From the NCBI GenBank assembly GCA_038238245.1, contig JBBRXX010000024.1, positions 1-64,000 of the forward strand: a stretch of DNA of 64,000 nt, read 5' to 3'. This document shows, in pieces, positions 34,281 through 43,167 of the stretch. Source of the stretch: DASQHW01 sp038238245. Lineage in GTDB: Bacteria > Actinomycetota > Acidimicrobiia > IMCC26256 > PALSA-610. How positions within the stretch are numbered: the stretch's first letter is position 1; each line of letters opens with the position of its first letter. The notes under the pieces were generated by a model. The model was not told the origin of the DNA. It saw only the letters and a list, made by a program, of their open reading frames with translations, and ran no database searches. The position numbers and the translations under genes were made by a program.

Positions 34281-35477
34281 GTGGTGATGCGGCTGTACGA
34301 GACTGCCCGTCGGGCCGTCGTGCCGTTCGAGCCCCCGTCCATCGTTCGCATGTACGTGTGCGGTATCACGCCGTACGACTCCACGCACCTCGGCCACGCC
34401 GCGACCTACCTGACGTACGACGTGTTGATACGCCGGCTCGAGGAGCTCGGCCACGAGGTGCGGATGGTGCGCAACATCACCGACGTCGACGACTCGATAC
34501 TCCCCAAGGCCCGCGAGCTCGGTGTGCCGTACCTCGAGCTCGCGGACGCCGAGATGGCCCGTTTCCACAGCGACATGGCCGCGCTGGAGATGCGGCCCCC
34601 GATCGCGGAACCGCGCGCCACGGAAGCGATCGACCAGATCATCGAGCTCGTCGCCAAACTGCTCGAGTCGGGCCACGCGTACCTGACGCACGGCACCGCG
34701 TATTTCGACGTCTCGACGTTCCCCTCCTACGGCGAGCTGTCGCACTATCCCGAACAGCAGATGGTGCGGCTGGCGCGCGAGCGCGGTGGGAACCCCGACG
34801 ACCCGCACCGCCGGGCGCCACTCGACTTCGTCCTGTGGCAGCCGTCGCTCGCCGACGAACCTGCCTGGCGCGCGCCGTTCGGCGTCGGCCGACCCGGATG
34901 GCACATCGAGTGCTCGGCGATGTCGATGCACGAGAACGGGCCCACGCTGGACCTGCACGGCGGCGGGACCGACCTCATCTTTCCCCACCACGAGTCCGAG
35001 ATTGCGCAGAGCGAGTCGATCACCGGCCGCCCGTTCGTCAAGCACTGGCTGCACTCCGCGATGGTGAACTACGAGGGCGAGAAGATGTCGAAGTCGCTCG
35101 GCAACCTCGTGTTCGTCAGCGACCTGTTGAAGGCCGCCGACTCCCGTGCGATCCGGCTCGCGTTGCTCCGTCACCACTACCGCCACGGGTTCGACTGGTA
35201 CGACACGGACCTCGACGAGGGCACCGCGCTACTCCATCGATTGCTCGCCGCGGCCGAACGTGCGACCGGTCCCGACCCGACGCCATTCGCGCAGCGGGTG
35301 CGCGACGCGATCGACAATGACCTCGACACACCCCGCGCGCTCGACGCGCTCGACGATCTCGCCAGCGCGATCCTGTCCGGAGGTGATGACCCGAACGCGC
35401 ATGCCGTGTTGTGCGAGCTCGGACGGTTGCTCGGCATCGACCTCGAACGGCCGATCAGCATCGGTGCCGCGCGCTGA
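34281..35477 (+). CDS. mshC: Cysteine:GlcN-Ins ligase MshC (mycothiol biosynthesis)
   Basis: Cysteinyl-tRNA-synthetase-like ligase that joins Cys to GlcN-inositol in mycothiol synthesis. The motif YVCGITPYDSTHLGHA (zinc Cys at residue 27, HLGH at 36-39) has the ITPYD form of MshC, not the PTVYD form of CysRS. HIECSAMSM and KMSKSLGNLVFVS agree. At 398 residues it lacks the CysRS C-terminal anticodon region. CysRS cannot be fully excluded without a tree. GTG 34281 fits the -10 spacing; ATG 34287 is two codons in. Confidence 0.88.
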   Translation: MVMRLYETARRAVVPFEPPSIVRMYVCGITPYDSTHLGHAATYLTYDVLIRRLEELGHEVRMVRNITDVDDSILPKARELGVPYLELADAEMARFHSDMAALEMRPPIAEPRATEAIDQIIELVAKLLESGHAYLTHGTAYFDVSTFPSYGELSHYPEQQMVRLARERGGNPDDPHRRAPLDFVLWQPSLADEPAWRAPFGVGRPGWHIECSAMSMHENGPTLDLHGGGTDLIFPHHESEIAQSESITGRPFVKHWLHSAMVNYEGEKMSKSLGNLVFVSDLLKAADSRAIRLALLRHHYRHGFDWYDTDLDEGTALLHRLLAAAERATGPDPTPFAQRVRDAIDNDLDTPRALDALDDLASAILSGGDDPNAHAVLCELGRLLGIDLERPISIGAAR

Positions 35478-35600
35478 TATCCAGGGTCAACCAATACGCG
35501 CGCGGTCCGGCAAGAATTTTTTGCGCCGTCTCGAACTCACCGTCCCATATGCCGGACCTTCGCGTTGGCGCGCGACGCGCGGCACGTGTATTTCAGGTGC

Positions 35601-35693
35601 ATGTTCGCAGCGGATCGCCGAACGAACCTTCTCGAGTGGTTCGTGTTCGCGGTCGTGATCATCTGGTGCGTCATCGCGCTCGTCGTGGTCTGA
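35601..35693 (+). CDS. Possible 30-residue single-span membrane peptide
   Basis: ATG 35601 opens a 30-codon frame. The peptide has a charged start (FAADRRTNLLEW) and a 17-residue hydrophobic run (FVFAVVIIWCVIALVVV) that ends the protein, a typical layout for small membrane proteins. GTG 35586 in frame would add five residues. The ribosome site is weak (AGGTGC). Function unknown; it could also be a chance frame. Confidence 0.35.
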   Translation: MFAADRRTNLLEWFVFAVVIIWCVIALVVV

Positions 35694-35728
35694 GCCGGAA
35701 CCTCCGCTTTCGGGCGTTGAGGCATTGG

Positions 35729-35753
35729 TAGCCTCGACCAGATATCCATCTGG
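35729..35753 (+). promoter_or_regulatory. -10-like box and hairpin before thrS
   Basis: TAGCCT (35729-35734) fits TANNNT. It is followed by CCAGAT/ATCTGG with a 4-base loop (35738-35753), which would be the first structure of a leader of about 45 bases. An overlapping GAGGC/GCCTC pair spans the -10 box. Confidence 0.3.
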
Positions 35754-35782
35754 CCGGCTGCGATCCCCCGACTGAGATCCCG

Positions 35783-37795
35783 ATGAGCGAGCAGATCAGC
35801 GTCACGCTTCCCGACGGTTCGAGCCGGGAGTATCCGCGGGGGACGACGCCCTCCGACGTCGCGGCCCAGATCGGTTCCCGGCTCGCCAAGGCGGCGGTCG
35901 CGGCCAAAGCCGACGGCGAGTGGGTCGACCTGTCGAAGGCGCTCGAGCGGGACACGCAGCTCCAGATCGTCGTCGCCGGCTCCGACGACGGCCGCGAAGT
36001 GCTGCGCCACTCCAGCGCGCACGTCCTTGCCGAAGCGGTGACGCGTCAGTTTCCCGGTGCCAAGTATGCGATCGGTCCCGCAATCACCGACGGCTTCTAT
36101 TACGACTTCGACCTCCCGGGCGGTGGGACGTTCTCCGAGGACGACCTCGCCCGCATCGAGGACGAGATGCGCAAGATCGTGAAGGCCGACGAGCGGTTCG
36201 TGCGCGACGAGTTGAGCTACGACGATGCGCTGACCCTGTTCTCGGACCAGCCGTACAAGCGCGAGATCATCGAGAAGGTGCGCGGGGGTGACGCCTCGGC
36301 GGAGGATGCCAGCGAGGTCGGTGGGGACGACGGCGCAGGGGTCTCGGTGTACCGCAACGTGGACGATGCTCAGGTGCGCTTCGTCGATCTCTGCCGCGGC
36401 CCGCACGTCCCGTCGACCGGGCGGATCGGCGCCTTCAAGCTGACGAAGGTCGCGGGCGCTTACTGGCGCGGCAATGAAAAAGGCCCGATGCTCCAACGCA
36501 TCTACGGCACCGCGTGGGAGTCAAAGGCTGCGCTCGAAGAGCATCTGCATCGGCTCGTGGAAGCCGAAAAGCGCGACCACCGCAAGCTCGGTGTCGAGCT
36601 CGATCTGTTCTCGTTCCCCGAGGAGATCGGCTCGGGGCTCGCGGTGTTCCACCCGAAGGGCGCGCTCGTGCGCCGCATCATGGAGGAGTACTCCAGGCAG
36701 CGTCACGAGGCGTCCGGATACTCGTTCGTGAACACGCCGCACATCTCGAAAGAAGGCTTGTTCCAGACCTCGGGTCACCTGGACTGGTTCGCCGATGGCA
36801 TGTTCCCGCCGATGCACCTCGAAGAGGGCGGGCAGGGCGGCGAGGGAACCAACTACTACCTCAAGCCGATGAACTGCCCGTTCCACGTGCTGATCTACCG
36901 GCACGGCACGCGTTCTTACCGCGAGCTGCCGTTGCGACTCTTCGAGTTCGGCTCGGTGTACCGCTACGAGAAGTCGGGCGTTGTGCACGGACTCACGCGT
37001 GTGCGCGGCATGACCCAGGACGACGCGCACATCTTCTGCACCAAGGAGCAGATGGCGGGTGAGCTCGCGTCGCTGCTCGACTTCGTGCTCGATCTGCTGC
37101 GCGACTACGGCCTCGACGACTTCTATCTGGAGCTGTCCACCAAGCCCCCCGACAAGGCGGTCGGGTCCGACGAGGAGTGGGACGAAGCGACCGAGGTACT
37201 GCGGAAGGTCGCGTCGGGAAAGGACCTCGACCTCGTGCTCGACGAAGGCGGCGGCGCGTTCTACGGGCCGAAGATCAGTGTGCAGGCGCGTGACGCGATC
37301 GGCCGCACCTGGCAGATGTCGACGATCCAGCTCGACTTCCAGACGCCGAAACGCTTCGACATCAGCTACGTCGGCGCCGACAACGAGCGGCACACGCCGA
37401 TCATGATCCACCGGGCGTTGTTCGGCTCGATCGAACGATTCTTCGCAGTGCTCGTCGAGCACTATGCCGGCGCGTTCCCGGCGTGGCTCGCGCCGGTGCA
37501 GGCCGTCGTCGTCCCAGTAAGCGACCGGCACGACGCGTACGCGTTCCGCATCGTCGACCGGCTGAAAGCCGAAGGTTTCCGCGCCGAGATCCTCGACGGG
37601 TCGGCGGGAGCGCTCGGTGCGCGGATTCGCAAAGGAAAGATCGAAAAGGTGCCGTACATCCTCGTCGTCGGTGACGACGACGTCGAGGCGGGCACCGTCG
37701 GCGTGAACAAGCGGGGGAGCGAGCGACCGGACAAGGGCGTCCACGTCGACGTCTTCGTCGAGCAGCTCGCTGCCGAGGTCGCCGAGCACAAGTGA
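35783..37795 (+). CDS. thrS: Threonyl-tRNA synthetase
   Basis: Charges tRNA-Thr. A TGS domain (residues 1 to about 65) is followed by the editing domain (VLRHSSAHVLAEAV, later FVDLCRGPHVPSTGRI). The class II core has MNCPFHVLIYRHGTRSYRELP with the zinc Cys, RVRGMTQDDAHIFC as motif 2, and the anticodon-binding domain ends the protein. The editing domain carries an acidic Gly/Asp-rich insert near residues 170-190 (GGDASAEDASEVGGDDG). At 670 residues it is full length. A GTGA overlap couples it to the HIT gene. Confidence 0.97.
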   Translation: MSEQISVTLPDGSSREYPRGTTPSDVAAQIGSRLAKAAVAAKADGEWVDLSKALERDTQLQIVVAGSDDGREVLRHSSAHVLAEAVTRQFPGAKYAIGPAITDGFYYDFDLPGGGTFSEDDLARIEDEMRKIVKADERFVRDELSYDDALTLFSDQPYKREIIEKVRGGDASAEDASEVGGDDGAGVSVYRNVDDAQVRFVDLCRGPHVPSTGRIGAFKLTKVAGAYWRGNEKGPMLQRIYGTAWESKAALEEHLHRLVEAEKRDHRKLGVELDLFSFPEEIGSGLAVFHPKGALVRRIMEEYSRQRHEASGYSFVNTPHISKEGLFQTSGHLDWFADGMFPPMHLEEGGQGGEGTNYYLKPMNCPFHVLIYRHGTRSYRELPLRLFEFGSVYRYEKSGVVHGLTRVRGMTQDDAHIFCTKEQMAGELASLLDFVLDLLRDYGLDDFYLELSTKPPDKAVGSDEEWDEATEVLRKVASGKDLDLVLDEGGGAFYGPKISVQARDAIGRTWQMSTIQLDFQTPKRFDISYVGADNERHTPIMIHRALFGSIERFFAVLVEHYAGAFPAWLAPVQAVVVPVSDRHDAYAFRIVDRLKAEGFRAEILDGSAGALGARIRKGKIEKVPYILVVGDDDVEAGTVGVNKRGSERPDKGVHVDVFVEQLAAEVAEHK

Positions 37796-38289
37796 GTCTC
37801 GAGCGGTTGTGGGCAGACTGGCGTGCGGAGTACGTGGCGAACGCCGGCGGGGAGCTGGACGCGGGCGGCTGCGTGATCTGCAACCTCGTGCACGCGACCG
37901 ACGACGCCGAAGCGCTGGTGTTGGAGCGCACCGACGCGACGATCACCGTGATGAACCTGTTCCCGTACGGGTCGGGGCACCTGATGGTCGCGCCGGTGCG
38001 TCACGTCGCGAGCTACGTCGACCTCACCGACGACGAGAACGTCGCGCTCGCACGTGCACAGGCACGCGCGCTCCGGGCGATCCACGCCGCGTACACCCCG
38101 GACGGTGCCAACGTCGGCGCCAACCTCGGACGGGCCGCCGGCGCGGGAGTGCCCGGGCATCTGCACGTGCACGTGCTGCCCCGTTGGAACGGCGACACGA
38201 ACTTCATGACCGCAATTGCGGACACGCGGGTCCTGCCCGAGAGCCTCCGCGCCGGCTACGACAAGCTGAAAGCGGTCTGGTCGGGCTAG
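37792..38289 (+). CDS. HIT domain protein (diadenosine polyphosphate hydrolase/phosphorylase type)
   Basis: Histidine-triad nucleotide-binding protein of 165 residues. The triad is GHLHVHVLP (His 123, 125, 127) and a Cys pair (CVIC, residues 27 and 30) starts the domain. It matches the actinobacterial protein that follows thrS (Rv2613c in M. tuberculosis, described as an Ap4A phosphorylase). GTG 37792 overlaps thrS. Ap4A is made as a side product by synthetases, so the pairing is sensible. Confidence 0.9.
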   Translation: MSLERLWADWRAEYVANAGGELDAGGCVICNLVHATDDAEALVLERTDATITVMNLFPYGSGHLMVAPVRHVASYVDLTDDENVALARAQARALRAIHAAYTPDGANVGANLGRAAGAGVPGHLHVHVLPRWNGDTNFMTAIADTRVLPESLRAGYDKLKAVWSG

Positions 38290-38300
38290 CGTCGATCGGC

Positions 38301-38774
38301 GTGAGTGGCGACGGAGACGGCGACGACCTTCCTGAGGATCTCGACGTCACCGCCTACGTCGGACCGTACGTCTTCCCCGACATTCGCCGTCGGCGGATCG
38401 CCGGGACGCTCTATGCCGTCCTCGGGCTCGGCGTGCTCTGGGCCGCGCTCGCGAGCGCCAATCGTGGGCTGCTGTTCGGGGCGATCCTGCTGCTCGCGAT
38501 CGCGGCATACCACTTCGTCGCGGGCTGGCGGCTCGCGATCGATCAGACGGAGGCGCTCGCGGTCGCCAGTCGCACGGTCGGGTTCCCCGTCGGGCATGCA
38601 TCCGCGCAGCTCGGGTGGCGGGGCCTGTTGTCGCGACCGACGTGGCGCATCCTCCTCTACAGCGCCGAGGACCCCCCGGCGACGCGCGGCCTCGTCGAGC
38701 TCGACGCGGTCGACGCCCATGTCATCGGTGAATACACCGAACGGAACCCCGAGGACTGGTCGCAGTACCGCTGA
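38301..38774 (+). CDS. Uncharacterised membrane protein
   Basis: 157 residues; not recognised. An acidic start (SGDGDGDDLPEDLDVTAYVGPYVFPDIRR in two parts: SGDGDGDDLPEDLDV and YVGPYVFPDI) precedes two close membrane segments (about residues 38-53 and 56-71). A C-terminal cytoplasmic domain of about 85 residues (LAIDQTEALAVASRTVGF) follows. GTG 38301 starts 11 bases after the HIT stop. In M. tuberculosis no such gene lies between the HIT and pgsA genes. Confidence 0.7.
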   Translation: MSGDGDGDDLPEDLDVTAYVGPYVFPDIRRRRIAGTLYAVLGLGVLWAALASANRGLLFGAILLLAIAAYHFVAGWRLAIDQTEALAVASRTVGFPVGHASAQLGWRGLLSRPTWRILLYSAEDPPATRGLVELDAVDAHVIGEYTERNPEDWSQYR

Positions 38775-38813
38775 ACGCGACAGCATGACGCTTTCCCACA
38801 CCCAGGAGGCGAC

Positions 38814-39203
38814 GTGCGCGAGTTCTTGAACGACTTCCGCAAGTTCATCATGCGCGGCAACCTGCTCCAGCTCGCGGTCGCGTTCATCCTCGGCCTGTAC
38901 TTCAAGGACGTGGTCGACGCGTTCACGAAGGGGATCGTGCTCCCGTTCGTCGCGGCCATCTTCGGCAAGCCCAGCTTCGACGCCATCGGCTTCGACGTGG
39001 GCGACTCACGCATCCTCGTCGGCACCTTCCTGAATGCGATCATCAACTTCGTGCTCGTCGCGTTCGTGCTCTTCCTCATCATCAAGGCCTACGAGACGAT
39101 GATGGCGCGGCTGCGTACCACGCCCGAGGAGACGGAGCCGCTGACGGTCGGCGAGGAGCTGTTGACCGAGATCCGGGATCTCCTGCGCGCGCAGGCCCGG
39201 TGA
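38814..39203 (+). CDS. mscL: Large-conductance mechanosensitive channel MscL
   Basis: Pentameric tension-gated channel that releases solutes in osmotic downshock. An amphipathic N-terminus (REFLNDFRKFIMRGN) leads into TM1 (LLQLAVAFILGLYFKDVVDAF), then a periplasmic loop and TM2 (AIINFVLVAFVLFLIIKAYE). It has 129 residues. GTG 38814 has a near-perfect ribosome site (CCAGGAGGCGAC). Its last five codons and stop are the first unit of a 20-bp repeat array. Confidence 0.96.
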   Translation: MREFLNDFRKFIMRGNLLQLAVAFILGLYFKDVVDAFTKGIVLPFVAAIFGKPSFDAIGFDVGDSRILVGTFLNAIINFVLVAFVLFLIIKAYETMMARLRTTPEETEPLTVGEELLTEIRDLLRAQAR

Positions 39204-39303
39204 GCCGCGCGCAGGCCCGGTGAGCCGCGCGCAGGCCCGGTGAGCCGCGCGCAGGCCCGGTGAGCCGCGCGCAGGCCCGGTGAGCCGCGCGCAGGCCCGG
39301 TGA
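39186..39303 (+). repeat. 20-bp minisatellite, 5.9 copies, at the mscL stop
   Basis: Unit CGCGCGCAGGCCCGGTGAGC repeats without a mismatch from 39186 to 39303. The first copy encodes the last MscL residues RAQAR and the stop; later copies fill the whole spacer to the convergent gene, whose stop is at 39306. GCGCGC in each unit can pair with the next copy, so the transcript would fold strongly in both directions. Confidence 0.97.
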
Positions 39304-39305
39304 AG

Positions 39306-41327
39306 CTACGCCTTGGCGTCCTTCGCGGCGGCGACGATCTTGTCGGTGAGGTGGGCGGGCACCGGGTCGTAGTGCGAGTGCTCCCGAGTGAACCGGCCCC
39401 GGCCGCCGGTCATCGACCGGAGGTCGATCGCGTAGCGCAACACCTCCGAGGTCGGCACGTGCGCGACGATCTCGACCTCACCGCCGCCGACCGACGCCGA
39501 GCCCTGGATGCGGCCGCGCTTGGAGTTCAGGTCGCCCATGATGTCGCCCTGGTACGACTCGGGCACCGTCACCACGAGCTCGCTCACCGGCTCGAGCAGG
39601 ATCGGGTTCGCCTTGCCGAGCGCGTCGCGCAGGCCGATCGCCGATGCGGTCTTGAACGCCATCTCGGAGCTGTCGACGGGATGGTGCTTGCCGTCGTAGC
39701 ACGTGACCCTCACGTCGACGACCGGGAAGCCGAACGCGCCACCGGTCTCCTCGGTGTCGTGCACGCCTTTTTCCACCGCGGGGATGAAGTTGCGCGGGAT
39801 CACACCGCCGACGATGGCGTCGACGAACTCGTTCCCTTCGCCGCGCTCCTTCGGTTCGACCCGCAGCCACGCCACCGCGAATTGGCCGTGCCCGCCGCTC
39901 TGCTTCTTCACCTTGCCCTCGGCCTCTGACGTCCCGGCGATCGTCTCGCGGTATGCGACGCGCACCTCCTCGGTCTCGACCTCGACGCCGAACTTTCGGG
40001 CGAGCTTCTCGGTGGCGATCGAAAGATGCGTCTCGCCCATGCCCCGCAGCACGGTCTGGTGCGTCTCCGCGTTCCGCTCGATGCGCAGCACCGGGTCCTC
40101 CTCCTGGAGGCGATGCAACGCGTTCGCGAGCTTGTCCTCGTCACCCTTGCTCTTCGCGTGGATCGCGACCGCCAGCAGCGGCTCGGGCGAAGGGAGCACC
40201 TCGACGTCGAGCGTCGTGCCCTTGGCCACGAGCACGTCGCCGGTCCCGACGTCGGCGAGCTTGGCCACGGCGGCGATGTCACCCGTCGGCACCTCGTTGA
40301 CGGTGTCCTGCTCCTTGCCGCGCATCGTGAAGAGCTGGTGCATGCGCTCATCGGTCTTGGCGCGCGTATTCAGCAGCACGTCGTCGTGTTTCACGGTTCC
40401 CTGCACGACCTTGAACAGGTTCACGTGACCGACGTAGGGGTCGACGATGGTCTTGAACACGAGTGCTCCCGGCGTGCCGTCGGCCGTCGCCGGTGCCGGG
40501 GCCTCCTCGACGAGGAACGTCGCGAGCCGGTCGATGCCGATGAGCTTCGTCGCGCTCCCGCACAGCACGGGGAAGACCGACGCGCTCGCGATACCTGCGG
40601 CCAGTGCCTTCGCAAGCTCCTCGATCTCGATGTGCTCGTCGCCGAGGTAGCGCTCCATCAGGTCGTCGTCGCCGACGACGATGCCTTCCACGAGCGCCTC
40701 GTGCACGGTGTGCTCCTCGGACTCCATCTCCGACGGCACCTCGCCTTCCACACCTTTGGGCGCGCCGCCCGAGTACGTGATGGCGAGGTCGTTGAGCAAC
40801 TCGACGACACCTGTGAGCGACGCTTCCTCGCCGATCGGGAGCTGCAACGGCGCGACACCCGCACCGAACTTCTCCTTCAGCGTGTCGAGCGTGCGCTGGA
40901 ACGACGCGCGCTCGCGGTCGAGCTTGTTGACGAAGATCGCGCGCGGGATGCCGCGCTGCTCCGCGAGCTTCCACGCGATCTCGGTCTGCACCTCGACGCC
41001 CTCGACTGCAGAAACGACGAACAACGCGAGGTCGGCCGCCTGGAGCGCGGCAACGACGTCTCCGACGAAGTCTGCGTATCCGGGCGCGTCGAGCACGTTG
41101 ACCTTGTGGCCGTCGAGCTCGAACGGCGCAAGCGCGAGCGACACCGAGATCGTCCGCCGTTGCTCCTCGGGGTCGAAGTCCGACACGGTCGAACCGTCTT
41201 CGACCCGACCGACACGCGGGATCGCGCCGGCACAGAACAACAACGCCTCGGTGAGCGACGTCTTGCCGGCGCCACCGTGGCCGAGGAGTGCGACGTTGCG
41301 GATCTGCGCGCTCGGATACGTCTTCAA
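39306..41327 (-). CDS. Elongation factor G-like GTPase (EF-G2 type)
   Basis: Translational GTPase of 673 residues. The G1 motif is GHGGAGKTS (residues 16-24), G3 is DAPGYADF and G4 is NKLDRE; switch I reads DPEEQRRTISVS instead of the ERERGITI-type form of EF-G. Domains II to V follow (KQSGGHGQFAV, GGRGRFTREHSHYDPVP). It fits the EF-G-like/EF-G2 branch common in Actinobacteria, whose role is not settled; it may lack translocation activity. The start is TTG at 41327 with AGGGGG upstream. It is isolated and points against its neighbours. Confidence 0.9.
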   Translation of the reverse strand: MKTYPSAQIRNVALLGHGGAGKTSLTEALLFCAGAIPRVGRVEDGSTVSDFDPEEQRRTISVSLALAPFELDGHKVNVLDAPGYADFVGDVVAALQAADLALFVVSAVEGVEVQTEIAWKLAEQRGIPRAIFVNKLDRERASFQRTLDTLKEKFGAGVAPLQLPIGEEASLTGVVELLNDLAITYSGGAPKGVEGEVPSEMESEEHTVHEALVEGIVVGDDDLMERYLGDEHIEIEELAKALAAGIASASVFPVLCGSATKLIGIDRLATFLVEEAPAPATADGTPGALVFKTIVDPYVGHVNLFKVVQGTVKHDDVLLNTRAKTDERMHQLFTMRGKEQDTVNEVPTGDIAAVAKLADVGTGDVLVAKGTTLDVEVLPSPEPLLAVAIHAKSKGDEDKLANALHRLQEEDPVLRIERNAETHQTVLRGMGETHLSIATEKLARKFGVEVETEEVRVAYRETIAGTSEAEGKVKKQSGGHGQFAVAWLRVEPKERGEGNEFVDAIVGGVIPRNFIPAVEKGVHDTEETGGAFGFPVVDVRVTCYDGKHHPVDSSEMAFKTASAIGLRDALGKANPILLEPVSELVVTVPESYQGDIMGDLNSKRGRIQGSASVGGGEVEIVAHVPTSEVLRYAIDLRSMTGGRGRFTREHSHYDPVPAHLTDKIVAAAKDAKA

Positions 41328-41364
41328 CCTCGACCCCCTGCGTCGTTTTCAGGCGTGGAGGCAG

Positions 41365-41370
41365 ATTGTA
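41365..41370 (-). promoter_or_regulatory. -10 box for the EF-G-like gene
   Basis: TACAAT on the minus strand would give a leader of about 30 bases that contains the AGGGGG ribosome site. Confidence 0.45.
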
Positions 41371-41496
41371 CGAAGACACTTTGGGGGACCACCAGGAGCG
41401 GGATCGCGGTTTGGTACCGTGGAGGTGTGCTCGCGAACGCGAGCAGAGCGACCCGACCAGGACTTTCTCGGGGACGACGGCAACAAGGAGCAGCAG

Positions 41497-42204
41497 ATGC
41501 TCGATCGGCGCTGGCGCAAAGGCGTCGAGCAGGGTCTCGGACCGCTCGGCGATCGACTGCGCCATCTCGGCGTCACCGCCGACGCCCTGACCGTGTTCGG
41601 ACTCCTGTGCTCGGTCGCGACCGCGCTGCTGATTGCGTCCGGTCATCTGCTCTGGGCGGTCGTCGGTGTCATCGTGTCGGGGGTCGCGGACCTGCTCGAC
41701 GGCGCGATCGCGCGGGGCAGCGGGCAGGCGAGCCCCCGCGGCGCGTTCTTCGACTCGGTCGCGGACCGCGCATCCGACGCGCTGTTGTTCGGCGGCGTCG
41801 CCTGGTACCTGGCGGATCGCTCGCCGTACTACCCGGTCCTTGCGTTCGCGGTCGCCGGCTGCTCGATGATGATCTCTTACGAGCGGGCCCGGGCGGAGTC
41901 GCTCGGCCTCGACGCCCGCGGCGGCCTGATGGAACGCGCCGAACGATTCGTGTTCCTCGGCGTCGCGCTCGCGTTCGACATCCTCGTCCCGGTCCTCTGG
42001 ATCATGCTCGTGCTGACCGCGTTCACCGCCGTCCACCGCTTCGTGCGGGTCTACCGGCAAGCGGCGCGCCCGCCGCGGCCGACCCACACCCGGCAGGTCG
42101 ACCGGCCCGCGACGCCGCTGCGTTCGTGGTGGACCGCACGGCGCGTCGACAACGAGCGTGTGCGCCGGCGCCACCCGTCCGGACGGCGCCGGGCGCGGCC
42201 GTAG
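41497..42204 (+). CDS. pgsA: CDP-alcohol phosphatidyltransferase (PgsA1/phosphatidylinositol-phosphate synthase-like)
   Basis: Membrane enzyme joining CDP-diacylglycerol to an alcohol, probably inositol phosphate in this context. The CDP-alcohol motif is complete: D68, G69, A72, R73, G82, D86 and D90. About six membrane segments are visible. The C-terminal 50 residues are basic and Arg-rich. ATG 41497 has AAGGAG six bases upstream. It heads pgsA-patA-pimA, the phosphatidylinositol mannoside order known from mycobacteria. Confidence 0.9.
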   Translation: MLDRRWRKGVEQGLGPLGDRLRHLGVTADALTVFGLLCSVATALLIASGHLLWAVVGVIVSGVADLLDGAIARGSGQASPRGAFFDSVADRASDALLFGGVAWYLADRSPYYPVLAFAVAGCSMMISYERARAESLGLDARGGLMERAERFVFLGVALAFDILVPVLWIMLVLTAFTAVHRFVRVYRQAARPPRPTHTRQVDRPATPLRSWWTARRVDNERVRRRHPSGRRRARP

Positions 42205-42264
42205 CGTTGCGTTCCCCCCGGGGAAGGGGCGAGACGACAGCGAAGCGACCGTAGGGAGCGGAGC

Positions 42265-43149
42265 GTGGAGTCGACCCATGCAAGGGGCGAACTCATCGTC
42301 GGCGCGTACCGGCTCGGGGCGCGGATCGCTGCGGCGATTCCCGTGCGGGCGGTGCCCGCGGTCGGGCGGATCGGCGGCCGGGTGGGCGGATGGCCGCAAC
42401 GCGCGAACAGGCGGATGGCGGCGCGCCACCAGCATCGGGTCACCGGACGCACCGATCGCCGGGTCGTCGACGAGGTCTTCGAGTTCTACGGGCGTTACTG
42501 GCTCGAGATGCTGCGCCTCCCCGCCGAGGTCCGCGCCGGCGAGATCGTGCCGAACTTCACCATCGAGGGCTACGAACGGGTCACCGACGGCCTCGCGCGC
42601 GGCAACGGCGTGATCCTCGCGCTACCGCACCTCGGCGGCTGGGAGTGGGCGGCGGCGTGGATGGCGGAGCAGGGTCATCACATGCTGGCGGTCGTCGAGG
42701 CGGTCGAGCCGCCGGAGCTGCTCGACTGGTTCGCCCGGCAACGGGGCTCGATGGGCCTCGAGGTCGCGCCGCTCGGTCCCGATGTCGGGACACGCGTCCT
42801 GCGCGCGTTGCGCGACAACCGGATCGTGTGCTTGTTGTGCGACCGCAATCTGAGCGGCGACGGCGTCGACGTGAAGTTCTTCGGTGAGGTCACGACGCTC
42901 CCGGCCGGCCCGGCGACCCTCGCCGTGCGCACCGGCGCCGCGCTCCTGCCCGTCGCCGTCTACTTCGAGCCGGGACGCGGGCATCGCACGGTGGTGAGGC
43001 CACCGGTGCCCGTCGACCGGCAGGGACGCCTGCGCGACGACATCGCGGTGATCACCCAACGACTTGCCGACGAGTTCGAGGAGTTGATCCGCGTCGCGCC
43101 GGAGCAATGGCACCTGCTCCAGCCGAACTGGCCGAGCGACCGTGCATAG
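42265..43149 (+). CDS. patA: Phosphatidylinositol mannoside acyltransferase-like protein (PatA type)
   Basis: Lysophospholipid acyltransferase family (HtrB/PatA) of 294 residues. The catalytic H-x4-E is HLGGWE (His 122, Glu 127), followed by LCDRNLSGDGVDVKFFG, a family signature, and RTGAALLPVAVYF. In mycobacteria the protein in this slot (Rv2611c) acylates the mannose of PIM. GTG 42265 is used; the previous gene ends 60 bases earlier. Eighteen bases to pimA. Confidence 0.9.
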   Translation: MESTHARGELIVGAYRLGARIAAAIPVRAVPAVGRIGGRVGGWPQRANRRMAARHQHRVTGRTDRRVVDEVFEFYGRYWLEMLRLPAEVRAGEIVPNFTIEGYERVTDGLARGNGVILALPHLGGWEWAAAWMAEQGHHMLAVVEAVEPPELLDWFARQRGSMGLEVAPLGPDVGTRVLRALRDNRIVCLLCDRNLSGDGVDVKFFGEVTTLPAGPATLAVRTGAALLPVAVYFEPGRGHRTVVRPPVPVDRQGRLRDDIAVITQRLADEFEELIRVAPEQWHLLQPNWPSDRA

Positions 43150-43167
43150 GGAAGTCTGGCCGTCGCC

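Larger units (their letters stand above)
35478..35782 (+). other. 305-base gap between mshC and thrS
   Basis: It holds a possible 30-residue membrane peptide gene (35601-35693), a weak terminator-like T-run inside a small hairpin near 35509-35526, and a -10-like box with two short hairpins before thrS. No T-box signature was found. Confidence 0.6.

Noticed and set aside
34281..35477. Cysteinyl-tRNA synthetase
   Set aside because: The ITPYDSTHLGHA motif and short C-terminus match MshC better than CysRS, though a tree would be needed for certainty.
35694..35782. T-box riboswitch before thrS
   Set aside because: Hairpins are present, but the conserved T-box sequence (AGGGTGGNACCGCG) is absent and the leader is too short.
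39186..39303. CRISPR array
   Set aside because: Units are contiguous 20-mers without spacers and no cas gene is near; it is a minisatellite.
39306..41327. Main elongation factor G
   Set aside because: Switch I lacks the usual ERERGITI-like sequence and the gene is not next to rpsG or tuf; it fits the EF-G-like branch better.
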